DNA of 64,000 nt from UBA10438 sp044238605 (GCA_044238605.1 JBIICY010000004.1:62001-126000), one strand, 5' to 3'; positions 35,041 to 44,990 are shown, counted from the first letter of the stretch. The notes: generated from the letters alone by a model not told the origin. Translations and numbers: made by a program.

Positions 35041-35790
35041 ATGTTTTCACGCAAGTTTGACAAGGGGGTTAAAACAGGCGGAGCCGTGTTAGGCGGCATC
35101 GTCGCGGTTCTCTTCCTTGTGGGCTACTTTGGTTTTCGGAATAGCTTTGCCGACGTTGGATATCGTCCGGAACAGCCAGTCCCATTCTCGCATAAGCTTC
35201 ATGCGGGTGAGCTTCAGATAAGCTGTCAGTACTGTCACGCAGGCGTTGAGAAATCTGGACATTCTCCAGTTCCAACAACGCAGACGTGCATGAACTGTCA
35301 TACAGCGGTGAAGGCTGAATCTCCAAAGCTGCAGCAGGTTCGTGATTCTTATGAATCCGGCAAGCCGATTGAGTGGATTCGCATTCACAAAGTTCCAGAC
35401 TACGTGCACTTCAATCACAGCCGCCACATTCGTGCCCAGATTGATTGCCAGTCGTGTCACGGACCGATCGAGCAGATGGGTGTTGTGTCGCAGAACAAGC
35501 CCCTTTCCATGGGATGGTGTCTTGACTGCCACCGCGCACCTGAAAAGCACATCGTTGGTGCGCGTCCAATCTCTGGAGTGTTTACGGGTAAGCTTCACAG
35601 CGTGAAGAACCTGCTCGACAGCAGCTACATCTTCACTCCGATAGCTGCTCAAGTGGGCAAATCAACACCAATGACCGTTCCACAATTTGGTGGTTATCAC
35701 TCAGAAGTTCCAAAGCAGCAGGTTGCTGGTATTCCGCACCCGAAGAAGGCTGGTATTGGACCTGAGAACTGTTCGGCATGTCACTATTAA
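35041..35790 (+). CDS. actA: Alternative complex III subunit ActA, pentaheme cytochrome c
   Basis: 249 residues from an ATG with AGGA seven bases upstream. One N-terminal membrane helix (GGAVLGGIVAVLFLVGYFGF), then five heme c sites: CQYCH, CMNCH, CQSCH, CLDCH and CSACH at the very C terminus. This is the multiheme subunit of the quinol:cytochrome c oxidoreductase that replaces the bc1 complex. First of six act genes in the canonical order. Confidence 0.95.
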   Translation: MFSRKFDKGVKTGGAVLGGIVAVLFLVGYFGFRNSFADVGYRPEQPVPFSHKLHAGELQISCQYCHAGVEKSGHSPVPTTQTCMNCHTAVKAESPKLQQVRDSYESGKPIEWIRIHKVPDYVHFNHSRHIRAQIDCQSCHGPIEQMGVVSQNKPLSMGWCLDCHRAPEKHIVGARPISGVFTGKLHSVKNLLDSSYIFTPIAAQVGKSTPMTVPQFGGYHSEVPKQQVAGIPHPKKAGIGPENCSACHY

Positions 35791-35840
35791 GCGTGACACA
35801 CTCCTCATTCGAAACACGATCTTCCTTTTAAGGTTTGCAT

Positions 35841-38822
35841 ATGTCTGATCGTTCACTCCACGCTTCATCCAACACACCGTGGAAGAGCATAGATGGCCTT
35901 GCTCAAACACCAGGCGAGTCGTCTGAATTCACGCCGGGAACTACAACTCATGCGTTGACAGATTCAACTGTTAGTCGTCGTGGGTTCATGGCGCTTGTGT
36001 CTGCATCGATGGCACTTACAGCTGCCGCGTGCCGCAGGCCAGAGCAGAAGCTTGTTCCCTCTGTGAAGTCACTGCAGAATGCCACACCGGGTCTGCCGAT
36101 GTACTATGCCTCTGTGTACGCACACCGAAATGTTGCGTACGGCGCGGTGGTAAAGACACGCGAAGGGCGTCCGATCAAGGTCAAGGGCAATGAGCAGCAC
36201 CCTGTAAACTGCGGCACTGCTAACGCAGAGATGCAGGCCTCCCTTTTGTCACTGTACGATCCGGACAGAATTCGTCGCGCCAAGATCGACGGCCAGCAGG
36301 TGTCCTACGATGCTGCCGTAACAAAGATCTCGGGCGCTATCACCGATGCCCAGGCCGCTGGTAAGAAGGTACTTGTCTTTATCGATGAGCACTGCTCACC
36401 ATCGTATACGCAGCTGCTCAATGATTTTGTTGCTGCTGTGCCGAATGCAAGTGTTGTATTTCTTCCTGCGATTTCGCGCGACAATACAGCTATTGCCAAC
36501 AATGCAGTGATCGGTGTTAACGGTGAGATCGTACCAGATCTGTCCAAGGCATCGGTAATTGTTAGTGTTGATGCAGACTTTCTAGGCACAGACCTCGCGG
36601 CTCTATACCACACAGGACGTTTTGCTGCGCGCCGCTCGCCATCGAAGAATGGTCCGGCGATGTCGCACCTTACCGTTGTTGAAGCAAATTATTCAACGAC
36701 TGGTATGAACGCAGATGTTCGTGTTCGTACATCTGCTTCAGAGATCGAGAACTTCCTTTCGGAACTTCAGAATGTTATCAAGGGCGGCACATCATCCAAC
36801 AAGCACGCTGCCGCAGCTGGTGCCCGTCTGAAAAAGGCCGGCTCATCGGGCGTTGTTATGGCTGGCGCACACTTGTCTGCCAAAGCACAGGCTACAGCGC
36901 TTGTGATCAACGCACAGTTGGGCAACATCGGCGCCGGTAGCATTATTGATCCAAAGAACACCCTCCCGAATTCTGGCGAAAAGGGCACAGCGCTTAAGGC
37001 TGCCATCGCAGACATTGAAGCAGGGAATGTGCATGCTGCGCTCTTCATGGATGTAAATCCTGAATACAGCGCATCGCGCTCATTGAAATCTCTCTTGGTA
37101 AACAAGGTTAAGGTTCGCGCGGCAATCAATCTTTTTGATGATGAAACGGCTACACTGGCTTCAGTTAGCGTTCCAGCAGCTCATTGGTTAGAGTCATGGG
37201 GCACAGCTGTAGCCTTCGACGGTACGTTTAGTGTCCAGCAGCCGATCATTGCACCTATGTGTGACGGCATTCCTTCAATGCAGGACACACTGATCGCTGT
37301 GGGCAAGAAGATCAACGCAGCGTTTCTGGGTGAAGTAACAACGTATGCCGACTATGTGAAGAACATGGTCGCTACGGTGTATCCAGCGGCCTCGTGGAAT
37401 CAGCTTCTCCAGGACGGACAAATCCCAGCTGGAGCCCGCACGGACCTTGTACTTGGTATCGACCTTGATGCGCCGAGCAAGCTTTCTGGCGCTGCAGCAT
37501 CTAACCTATACATCCTCACAGTTCCTTCGTCGTCGCTTTATGACGGCAAGTACGCCAACAACGGCTGGCTCCAGGAGCTGCCTGATCCTGTGACCAAGGT
37601 TGCATGGGACAACGTTGCACTTGTTAGTCCGAAGAAGGCCGAAGAACTTGGTCTTACCTCAGACCGCAACGAGCCAAGCTTACTCGTGAAAGCGAACGAG
37701 CGCGTGATCTCGATCACAACGCAGAACGGCAGCATTGAGCTTCCGGTTATCGTTCAGCCAGGTCTTGCCGATAACGTTATTGTTACGCAGCTGGGATATG
37801 GCCGCACCAACGCCGGAACGGTAGGGAACAACGTTGGTGCCAATGCGTATGTGTTGGGAACCACAGGCTACATCGCTCTGCGCAATGACTCGGTTACAGT
37901 AACCGACGAGCGTCGCAAAGTTGCAACGACACAAAGCCATCACTCGCTTTCTGAGCGTCCTGGTGATGAGGAAAATGCCCGTAATGTTGCGCGTACAATA
38001 AAGCTCAGCGATATTAACAAGGGCAACTTCGAAGCAGTAGAAAACGAGTACATCAGTGACGGCAAGGATGGGCGCTACAACAAGCCCCTTTCGATTGTAA
38101 GTGCATATGAGTACAAGGGGCATCGCTGGGGCATGGTTATCGACATGAGCGCCTGTACAGGATGTTCATCATGTATCGTAGCATGCCAGAGCGAAAACAA
38201 CATTCCAGTAGTTGGTAAGGACCAAGTAATCCTAGGCCGTGAAATGCACTGGATTCGACTAGACCGTTATTACACTGGTTCCGTAGACGACCCAACGGGC
38301 ACTATTCTTGAGCCAATGTTGTGTCAGCACTGCGAAAACGCCCCTTGTGAAAACGTATGTCCGGTAGCAGCAACAACGCATTCGCCGGAAGGTCTGAACG
38401 AAATGACCTACAACCGCTGTGTAGGAACGCGTTACTGTCTGAACAACTGTCCATACAAGGTGCGTCGCTTCAACTTCTTGAACTACAAGGACGAGCGCCA
38501 GCCGCTTGATCTTGTTTTCAATCCGGAAGTATCTGGACGTCAGCGTGGTATCATGGAAAAGTGCACATTCTGCGTACAGCGCCTGCACGAAGCAAAGTGG
38601 CATGCCCGTGATAACGGACGTTCCCGCGTGCTCGATGGCGAAGCGGTAACAGCATGTCAAGAAGCATGTCCAGCAAGTGCTATTATCTTCGGCGACATGA
38701 ACGATCAGAAGAGCCGTGTAGCAACAGCGCGTCAAAATGAGCGCGGTTTCCATGTTCTCGCTGAGATCAACACGCGTCCATCGGTAACGTATCTAGCCAA
38801 GGTTATCAACGACGTTGCCTGA
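35841..38822 (+). CDS. actB: Alternative complex III subunit ActB (molybdopterin-oxidoreductase-like plus iron-sulfur)
   Basis: 993 residues. The N terminus has a twin-arginine motif (SRRGFMALVSASM) followed by a Cys (TAAAC) that could be lipidated. The first two thirds resemble a molybdopterin oxidoreductase that has lost its cofactor. The C-terminal third is a four-cluster ferredoxin domain: CTGCSSCIVAC, CQHCENAPCENVCP, CVGTRYCLNNCP and CTFC...CQEACP, as in PsrB/NrfC proteins. It relays electrons within complex III. The family is often a single fused gene in Bacteroidota, as here. Confidence 0.95.
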   Translation: MSDRSLHASSNTPWKSIDGLAQTPGESSEFTPGTTTHALTDSTVSRRGFMALVSASMALTAAACRRPEQKLVPSVKSLQNATPGLPMYYASVYAHRNVAYGAVVKTREGRPIKVKGNEQHPVNCGTANAEMQASLLSLYDPDRIRRAKIDGQQVSYDAAVTKISGAITDAQAAGKKVLVFIDEHCSPSYTQLLNDFVAAVPNASVVFLPAISRDNTAIANNAVIGVNGEIVPDLSKASVIVSVDADFLGTDLAALYHTGRFAARRSPSKNGPAMSHLTVVEANYSTTGMNADVRVRTSASEIENFLSELQNVIKGGTSSNKHAAAAGARLKKAGSSGVVMAGAHLSAKAQATALVINAQLGNIGAGSIIDPKNTLPNSGEKGTALKAAIADIEAGNVHAALFMDVNPEYSASRSLKSLLVNKVKVRAAINLFDDETATLASVSVPAAHWLESWGTAVAFDGTFSVQQPIIAPMCDGIPSMQDTLIAVGKKINAAFLGEVTTYADYVKNMVATVYPAASWNQLLQDGQIPAGARTDLVLGIDLDAPSKLSGAAASNLYILTVPSSSLYDGKYANNGWLQELPDPVTKVAWDNVALVSPKKAEELGLTSDRNEPSLLVKANERVISITTQNGSIELPVIVQPGLADNVIVTQLGYGRTNAGTVGNNVGANAYVLGTTGYIALRNDSVTVTDERRKVATTQSHHSLSERPGDEENARNVARTIKLSDINKGNFEAVENEYISDGKDGRYNKPLSIVSAYEYKGHRWGMVIDMSACTGCSSCIVACQSENNIPVVGKDQVILGREMHWIRLDRYYTGSVDDPTGTILEPMLCQHCENAPCENVCPVAATTHSPEGLNEMTYNRCVGTRYCLNNCPYKVRRFNFLNYKDERQPLDLVFNPEVSGRQRGIMEKCTFCVQRLHEAKWHARDNGRSRVLDGEAVTACQEACPASAIIFGDMNDQKSRVATARQNERGFHVLAEINTRPSVTYLAKVINDVA

Positions 38823-38874
38823 TACTCCTAATTAGAATTTTTTCCTTCGAACGAAACACTGACGGGAACCAAAC

Positions 38875-40296
38875 ATGACGGTGGTCCAAGAACATGACAG
38901 ATTGCAGGCGACTGCGCTCGGCGAAGAGCCGATCCGCGAAGAGCTCGTCCTTGGCAATCCATCGATGCGGGATGTAACTGCACGTATCGCAAGCATCGTG
39001 GAGTCGAAGATCACGATGAAGTATCTTGCTACGCTTGCCGTAACAGGTACAATGGCTGCATGGGGCTTATTCGCGCTCTATTACACGATTACTACCGGTA
39101 TCGGTGTATGGGGCTTGAACAATCCGATCGGTTGGGGATGGGACATCACCAACTTCGTTTTCTGGATTGGTATCGGCCACGCTGGTACGCTGATCTCAGC
39201 CATCTTGTTCCTGTTCCGTCAGAAGTGGCGTACAGCAATCAACCGCTCAGCCGAGGCTATGACGATTTTTGCCGTTGTCTGTGCGCTCACGATGGTGTTG
39301 AGTCACACAGGGCGTCCGTGGCTCTTCTATTGGCTTCTGCCGTATCCAAACCAGATGCAGATGTGGGTAAACTTTCGATCTCCTCTGATGTGGGACGTGT
39401 TCGCTGTTAATACGTACTTCACTGTTTCTGCATTATTCTGGTTCGTTGGTCTTATCCCGGATCTTGCAACGCTTCGTAATTACGTCAAGGGGCCTGTAGC
39501 AAAGAAAGTCTACGGCGTGCTATCCCTCGGTTGGACTGGTTCAACGCGTGCGTGGCACCACTACGAAATCGCCTACATGATCCTGGCTGGTATTTCTACA
39601 CCGTTGGTATTGTCGGTGCACTCGGTGGTTTCTTTCGACTTTACCGTTGGTGTTCTACCGGGATGGCACACTACTATCTTCCCTCCATACTTCGTGGCTG
39701 GAGCTATCTTCTCTGGATTTGCCATGGTGCTTACGCTTCTGGTAATCACACGAGAAGTGCTGGATCTGAAGCAGTTCATTACGCTGAAGCACTTTGAGAA
39801 CATGAACAAGATCATGCTGGCAACTGGCATGATGGTTGGATATGCCTACATCCTTGAGTTCTTCATCGCATGGTATTCTGGCAGTGACTGGGAACGTTGG
39901 ATCTTTGTAAACCGTGCGTTTGGTGACTATGCATGGGCGTATTGGACGATGTTTACCTGCAACGTGGTTTCGCCGCAGGTGTTCTGGTTCAAGAAAGCTC
40001 GCCGCAACATTCCACTCATGTTCGTTATCTCGATCTTCGTGAACATTGGTATGTGGTTCGAGCGCTTTACGATTATCGCAACAACGCTGCATCACGACTT
40101 CCTTCCTGCATCATGGGGCTATTACTCACCAACGTGGGTTGAAATCTCGATCTTCATCGGAACATTCGGAATCTTCCTTTCGCTGTTCCTTCTCTTCGCA
40201 AAGTTTGTCCCTGTTATCGCTATTGCCGAAATCAAGAGCATTATGCCTGGTGCGCAACCATCGCATCATCATCATGACGGACATGGCAAGCACTAA
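38875..40296 (+). CDS. actC: Alternative complex III subunit ActC (NrfD-like quinone-binding)
   Basis: 473-residue membrane protein of the NrfD/PsrC family with about ten helices, for example VTGTMAAWGLFALYYTI, FWIGIGHAGTLISAILFLF and AYMILAGISTPLVLSVHSV. The conserved quinol-site surroundings (GIGHAGTLIS, SPLMWDVFAV) are present. It should hold the menaquinol site and help proton translocation. The C terminus ends His-rich (HHHHDGHGKH). Confidence 0.95.
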   Translation: MTVVQEHDRLQATALGEEPIREELVLGNPSMRDVTARIASIVESKITMKYLATLAVTGTMAAWGLFALYYTITTGIGVWGLNNPIGWGWDITNFVFWIGIGHAGTLISAILFLFRQKWRTAINRSAEAMTIFAVVCALTMVLSHTGRPWLFYWLLPYPNQMQMWVNFRSPLMWDVFAVNTYFTVSALFWFVGLIPDLATLRNYVKGPVAKKVYGVLSLGWTGSTRAWHHYEIAYMILAGISTPLVLSVHSVVSFDFTVGVLPGWHTTIFPPYFVAGAIFSGFAMVLTLLVITREVLDLKQFITLKHFENMNKIMLATGMMVGYAYILEFFIAWYSGSDWERWIFVNRAFGDYAWAYWTMFTCNVVSPQVFWFKKARRNIPLMFVISIFVNIGMWFERFTIIATTLHHDFLPASWGYYSPTWVEISIFIGTFGIFLSLFLLFAKFVPVIAIAEIKSIMPGAQPSHHHHDGHGKH

Positions 40297-40338
40297 TTCG
40301 ACGAAACAGGTAGAATCGACATCAAGGACTACGATACT

Positions 40339-40881
40339 ATGAGCACAACACCAACAGGCGTTATCGGCGAATTCACCGATGTGAACGTCATCGTAACGGT
40401 TGCCGAGAAACTGCGCGACGCAGGATTTCGCAAGTGGGACATCTATACGCCATATCCAGTGCACGGTCTCGACAAGGCGATGGGGATCAAGCGTTCGATC
40501 TTGACCTATATCTCCTTTGCAGGCCTCTGCGGCGGACTTACTGCAGCACTTGGTCTTCAGTTTTGGACCGGCGCAATAGACTACAAGCTCAACATCGGCG
40601 GCAAAGGATTCTTTGACTGGCAGTTCTCGATGCCTATCGATTTTGAGTTGTCCATCCTTGGTACAGCCCTTTTCACGGTCTTCGGCATGTTCCATCTGGT
40701 GCGAATCCCTACGTGGTATAACCGCTACCAGGATGATGCATCATTCCAAAAGGCAACAGACGATACCTTCGTGGTAACTATCGATGCCGATGACGACAGA
40801 TTCTCTGCCACGGAAACACCTGCACTACTTGCTGGACTTGGCGCACAGAATGTGCATCTCGTCCACTCGTCGGTTGAATAA
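40339..40881 (+). CDS. actD: Alternative complex III subunit ActD (DUF3341)
   Basis: 180 residues with the DUF3341 pattern: an N-terminal cytosolic ACT-like part (GEFTDVNVIVTVAEKLRDAGF, WDIYTPYPVHGLDKAMG) and two membrane helices (SFAGLCGGLTAALGLQFW; FELSILGTALFTVFGMFHLV). A structural subunit next to ActC and ActF. Lies between actC and actE with short gaps. Confidence 0.94.
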   Translation: MSTTPTGVIGEFTDVNVIVTVAEKLRDAGFRKWDIYTPYPVHGLDKAMGIKRSILTYISFAGLCGGLTAALGLQFWTGAIDYKLNIGGKGFFDWQFSMPIDFELSILGTALFTVFGMFHLVRIPTWYNRYQDDASFQKATDDTFVVTIDADDDRFSATETPALLAGLGAQNVHLVHSSVE

Positions 40882-40906
40882 TGTTGAACATCAATAGCGC
40901 AAACGC

Positions 40907-41569
40907 ATGAAACTCCGATTACCACAAATCCTCGCAATTGCAGCCGTTCTAGGAATTGCTGTGTTGCTTGTTATGCTCTTCACTGGACAGAAGACGTGGT
41001 TCTCCACGAATCCTCCAGTGGAAATTCAGCCTAATCTGGACCACCAGTTCAAGGCAATTCCACAGTCACCCAACACGTTCTTTGCCGACGGCAAGAGTCT
41101 ACGCGAACCAGTAGAGGGAACAGTGGCAAGGGGCACACAGGTCTACACGCTCGGTGCTGGTGACATTGATGCCGCTGAAACGCAAAACGTTGAGCCTGCT
41201 AATCTCCCGAAGGATTCGGAGTTTTTGCTCTCCCGAGGACAGAATCGTTTTAACACGTTCTGTTCCCCATGTCACGGATTCAATGGGTATAGCCCTAAGT
41301 CAAAAATTTCGCTTCGGGGCTGGGCCGGTATTCCTGCGTTGGCGCTTTCTGACAGTGCAAAGCAAGGTGGTGAGGCCGAGCCCAACGCTACACAGCTTTC
41401 AAACGCCCGCATCTTTCACATCATCAGTGTTGGACAGAACTTGATGCCAGGGTATGCTGATAAGATTGATGCAATTGATCGGTGGGCCATCATACGCTAT
41501 TTGCGCAAGCTTCAAGGTGTTGAAGGTATTGCGAGCAACCCACCAGCAGCAACAGCTGCCACGAACTAA
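40907..41569 (+). CDS. actE: Alternative complex III subunit ActE, monoheme cytochrome c
   Basis: 220 residues with an N-terminal helix (ILAIAAVLGIAVLLVMLFTG), one heme site CSPCHG in RFNTFCSPCHGFNGYSP, and the Met ligand in GQNLMPGYADK, ending in the class I C-terminal helix (RWAIIRYLRKLQG). Expected to pass electrons from ActA/ActB to the soluble or lipoprotein cytochrome c. Confidence 0.94.
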   Translation: MKLRLPQILAIAAVLGIAVLLVMLFTGQKTWFSTNPPVEIQPNLDHQFKAIPQSPNTFFADGKSLREPVEGTVARGTQVYTLGAGDIDAAETQNVEPANLPKDSEFLLSRGQNRFNTFCSPCHGFNGYSPKSKISLRGWAGIPALALSDSAKQGGEAEPNATQLSNARIFHIISVGQNLMPGYADKIDAIDRWAIIRYLRKLQGVEGIASNPPAATAATN

Positions 41570-41590
41570 GAATGAGGGGAGTTTATTAAC

Positions 41591-42799
41591 ATGTCACACG
41601 TGAATCTTGGTTCAAGTCCTGTTGTAGCAAAAATCAACAAGATCGGTCTAGCACTCGTCGTCGTAGGTGCGCTCGGGCTGGCAGGTACGTTTGCTACTGA
41701 AGGCATCGAACGCTTCTTTGCAGATTACCTCATTGGTTTCTGGTATTTCGCCGGCATCAGTGTCACAATGATGTTCTTTTCGGCACTACAGTATCTAGCG
41801 CGTGCTGGTTGGAGTGCATCCGTGCGCCGTATCGCCGAGCTCTATGCTGGCATGGTGCCAATTCTTGCAATCTTGATACTGCCGCTGGTAGCTAATGTGT
41901 TCATGCACCATGGGTCGATCTTCGAATGGACGCATGAGTCTGCAGCAACGGACCCAATTTTGATCAAGAAAGCCCCATACCTGAACACAACGTTCTTTGC
42001 GATCCGTATGGGCTTCTATGTACTTGTGTGGTTTGCGATGCACCGATTCATTATCGGTAATTCGATCAAGCAGGATGCATCTGCAACAGACATCACGCCA
42101 ACGCGCAAGAACTGGAAGCGTGCTGCGCCGTTTGTGCTGCTCTATGCTATTACAATCACCTTTGCAGCATTCGACTTGCTGATGTCACTCGAGCCGCACT
42201 GGTTCTCCACGATTTGGGGCGTTTACAGCTTTGCAGGGCACTTCGTAGCAGCTCTGTCGATCATCGCAATTACGGTTGTGGTGCTCTATAACAATGGCCA
42301 CCTACGCGAGTACGTCACCGCAGAACACTTCCACGACCTTGGAAAGCTGATGTTCGCGTTCTCAGTCTTCTGGGCATACATCGCGTTCTCGCAGTACTTC
42401 ATCATTTGGTATGCGAACCTTCCTGAAGAAACGATCTACTTTACACATCGTTTGAGCCATGGCTGGCAGTACTTTGGATACCTGCTCATCGCTACGCACT
42501 TCCTTGTGCCGTTCATGGTTCTGCTTCGTCAGGATGTTAAGCGTAAAACAAATATCCTCGTAGTTGCTGGTATCATCATTCTGATCTCGCACTTTATCGA
42601 TATCGTGTGGATTGTTATGCCTGCCGTAGGACATCACATTCTCAAGATCGATGGCGTAGTCTTTGGATGGCAGGAGTTTACGGGATGGCTATTCTTTGCC
42701 GGTATCTTCCTCGTGATGGCCATGAAGAACTTCCAGAAGCACAGCGCTGTTGCCGTCAACGATCCGCTCTTGGGCGAATCTGTCGAGTATCACAGCTAA
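41591..42799 (+). CDS. actF: Alternative complex III subunit ActF
   Basis: 402-residue membrane protein related to ActC with about ten helices (IGLALVVVGALGLAGTFAT, FWYFAGISVTMMFFSALQYL, AYIAFSQYFIIWYANLPEE). The segment SQYFIIWYANLPEET is characteristic of ActF in Bacteroidota. It is the second quinol-dehydrogenase membrane subunit and completes the set actA-F. A strong terminator follows 21 bases after the stop. I see no actG. Confidence 0.95.
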   Translation: MSHVNLGSSPVVAKINKIGLALVVVGALGLAGTFATEGIERFFADYLIGFWYFAGISVTMMFFSALQYLARAGWSASVRRIAELYAGMVPILAILILPLVANVFMHHGSIFEWTHESAATDPILIKKAPYLNTTFFAIRMGFYVLVWFAMHRFIIGNSIKQDASATDITPTRKNWKRAAPFVLLYAITITFAAFDLLMSLEPHWFSTIWGVYSFAGHFVAALSIIAITVVVLYNNGHLREYVTAEHFHDLGKLMFAFSVFWAYIAFSQYFIIWYANLPEETIYFTHRLSHGWQYFGYLLIATHFLVPFMVLLRQDVKRKTNILVVAGIIILISHFIDIVWIVMPAVGHHILKIDGVVFGWQEFTGWLFFAGIFLVMAMKNFQKHSAVAVNDPLLGESVEYHS

Positions 42800-42820
42800 C
42801 ATCAATCCGCGTTCAATCAA

Positions 42821-42857
42821 ACGGCCCTTCTTGCACACGCAAGAGGGCCGTTTTTCG
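42821..42857 (+). terminator. Rho-independent terminator of the act operon
   Basis: ACGGCCCTTCTTGC pairs with GCAAGAGGGCCGT around an ACAC loop, with one bulged base, followed by five T. It ends the 15-kb respiratory locus before the lpdA promoter. Confidence 0.9.
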
Positions 42858-42869
42858 TTGTAGGCAACG

Positions 42870-42900
42870 TTGCGAAACTCCGTAACTTTGCACCGGATTT
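42870..42900 (+). promoter_or_regulatory. Bacteroidota-type promoter of lpdA-lipB
   Basis: TTG at 42870-42872 and TAACTTTG at 42893-42900, spaced by 20 bases, fit the consensus -33 TTG and -7 TAnnTTTG. Located 37 bases upstream of the lpdA ATG and directly after the act terminator. Confidence 0.6.
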
Positions 42901-42936
42901 TGACATCATCGATCATTCACCTCATCACAGAATTAC

Positions 42937-44340
42937 ATGAATCAGCACTCGTTTGACCTCGTGGTCATTGGCTCGGGACCTGGCGGATACGTCGCCGCAA
43001 TTCGTGCTTCACAGCTTGGACTCAAAGTTGCCTGCGTAGAACGTGACAGGGTAGGGGGCGTCTGTCTCAACTGGGGATGTATCCCTTCAAAGTCGCTGCT
43101 CAAGAACGCCGAATACATGAACTTCCTCAAGCATGCAGATGATTACGGCTTTGGTATCAAAAACATTGATATCGATTTCCCGAAGGTTATCGCACGCTCG
43201 CGCGGAGTTGCTGAAAAAATGAGCGGCGGAGTAACGTTCCTGTTTAAGAAGTACAAGGTGACACAGGTAAAGGGGTGGGGTACGATAAAGAATGCGACAA
43301 CAGTAGAAGTCAAGGATGAAAACGGAACAGTAACCGATTCGATCACATGTAAGAACATCATGATCGCAACCGGCGCACGTCCGCGCACGATTCCAGGTAT
43401 CGAAGTAGACCGTGAGTACATTCTTACCTCTACCGAAGCCATGCTGCAGCAGAAGACGCCAAAGTCCATGATCATCATGGGTGCAGGTGCCATTGGTATC
43501 GAGTTCGCATACTTTTACCAGTCGTTCGGTACAGCAGTTACTGTGATCGAGATGCAGGATCGTATCCTTCCTGTGGAAGATGATGACGTATGTAAGGAAC
43601 TTCGCAAGTCGCTTGAGCGCGACGGAATGAAGATCATGACTGAGACAAAGGTGCAGTCTGCGAAGAAGAAGGGTAAGGGAGTTGAGATCATCGTTGAGAA
43701 GAAGGACGGTACGGTTGAAACCCTAACGGCCGACCTCGCACTCAATGCAATCGGTGTGCAGGGCAATATTGAGAACATCGGACTTGAGAACGTGGGAATC
43801 GTTCCGGAACGCGGATGGCTTAAGGTTGACAAGTACATGCGCACCAACGTGCCGAACATCTATGCCATTGGCGACGTAGCAGGAGCCCCTTGGCTTGCCC
43901 ACAAGGCATCTGCAGAGGGACTTGTAGCAGCGGAGTATATTGCCGGACATCACACTGACGGCGTTGACTATAACAACATTCCTGGCTGTACGTATTGTCA
44001 GCCGCAGGTTGCCAGCATCGGCCTTACCGAGAAGAAGGCCAAAGAAGCCGGCTACGAAGTCAAGGTTGGTAAGTTCCCATTCACAGCAAATGGTAAGGCA
44101 CATGGAATTGGTAAGACACAAGGTTTTGTAAAGCTTGTTATCGATGCCAAGTATGGTGAAATCCTCGGTGCCCACATGATCGGTCCTGATGTAACTGAAA
44201 TGATCGGTGAAATGGGTGTTGCGCGTAATCTTGGCGCAACCGGTCAGTCGATTCTCAAGACGATCCACGCTCACCCAACACTGAGCGAAGCGATCATGGA
44301 ATCAGCTGCCCTTGCATACAATGAGTGCGTGAACTTCTAA
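42937..44340 (+). CDS. lpdA: Dihydrolipoyl dehydrogenase
   Basis: 467-residue E3 flavoprotein. FAD motif GSGPGGYVAAIRA, redox-active disulfide GGVCLNWGCIPSK (Cys43, Cys48), NAD motif GAGAIGIEFAYFYQSFG, IYAIGDVAG, and the C-terminal catalytic His-Glu region HAHPTLSEA. It reoxidises lipoyl groups of 2-oxoacid dehydrogenases. lipB follows five bases after the stop, so lipoate attachment and lipoyl oxidation are made from one transcript. Confidence 0.97.
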   Translation: MNQHSFDLVVIGSGPGGYVAAIRASQLGLKVACVERDRVGGVCLNWGCIPSKSLLKNAEYMNFLKHADDYGFGIKNIDIDFPKVIARSRGVAEKMSGGVTFLFKKYKVTQVKGWGTIKNATTVEVKDENGTVTDSITCKNIMIATGARPRTIPGIEVDREYILTSTEAMLQQKTPKSMIIMGAGAIGIEFAYFYQSFGTAVTVIEMQDRILPVEDDDVCKELRKSLERDGMKIMTETKVQSAKKKGKGVEIIVEKKDGTVETLTADLALNAIGVQGNIENIGLENVGIVPERGWLKVDKYMRTNVPNIYAIGDVAGAPWLAHKASAEGLVAAEYIAGHHTDGVDYNNIPGCTYCQPQVASIGLTEKKAKEAGYEVKVGKFPFTANGKAHGIGKTQGFVKLVIDAKYGEILGAHMIGPDVTEMIGEMGVARNLGATGQSILKTIHAHPTLSEAIMESAALAYNECVNF

Positions 44341-44345
44341 GCCCC

Positions 44346-44990
44346 ATGCTTGTTGAAGACTGGGGAATGATTGATTTTAACGATGCGTGGCGTCGGCAGC
44401 GTGAGCTGTCCGACGCCATTCTGCATGATAACCACCCCGATACACTCGTGTTCTGTCAGCACCCACCTGTGATCACCCTCGGGCGCAACACACAGTCTGG
44501 CAGCGTTCTTGCAAGTCAGGAACTGCTCAAGAGCATGGGAGTGGATGTTGTTGAGATAAATCGAGGCGGGGAAGCTACGGTGCACAACCCGGGTCAGCTC
44601 GTAGGCTATCCGATCTTCCAGCTGCAGCGCACGAAACCTGACTTGCATTGGTTTCTACGCACCATCGAGCAGTGCATCATTGACGCGCTCATGGAGATTG
44701 GTATTCAATCCGGTCGAGTAGACGCACTGACTGGTGTTTGGATCAAGGAACAAAAAAAGATCTGCGCCATTGGAATCCACTGTAGCAGGTGGATTACCTC
44801 CCATGGTTTTGCATTAAACGTAAACAACGATCTGCAGCTATTCTCAACTATTGTTCCTTGTGGCATCACTGAACGAGGCGTTACATCAGTGCAGGAGATC
44901 ATTGGCGGTACAGTTTCGTTTGATCATGTGCAACGATTGGTCGAAAAGCATTTTTTGCTGAAGTTTAGGTCGGAAAGCGTAAGTAATTGA
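44346..44990 (+). CDS. lipB: Octanoyltransferase LipB
   Basis: 214 residues from MLVEDWGMIDF. Moves octanoyl groups from acyl carrier protein to lipoyl domains. Catalytic Cys172 (VPCGITERGV) and Lys138 (KKICAIGIH) are present, with HPPVITLGRNT near 40. The glycine-rich motif reads RGGEATVHNPGQLVGYP where most LipB proteins have RGGxxTYHGPGQ: Tyr to Val and Gly to Asn. The change may be lineage-specific; the catalytic pair is intact. The upstream in-frame start at 44325 lies inside lpdA and is not used. Confidence 0.93.
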   Translation: MLVEDWGMIDFNDAWRRQRELSDAILHDNHPDTLVFCQHPPVITLGRNTQSGSVLASQELLKSMGVDVVEINRGGEATVHNPGQLVGYPIFQLQRTKPDLHWFLRTIEQCIIDALMEIGIQSGRVDALTGVWIKEQKKICAIGIHCSRWITSHGFALNVNNDLQLFSTIVPCGITERGVTSVQEIIGGTVSFDHVQRLVEKHFLLKFRSESVSN

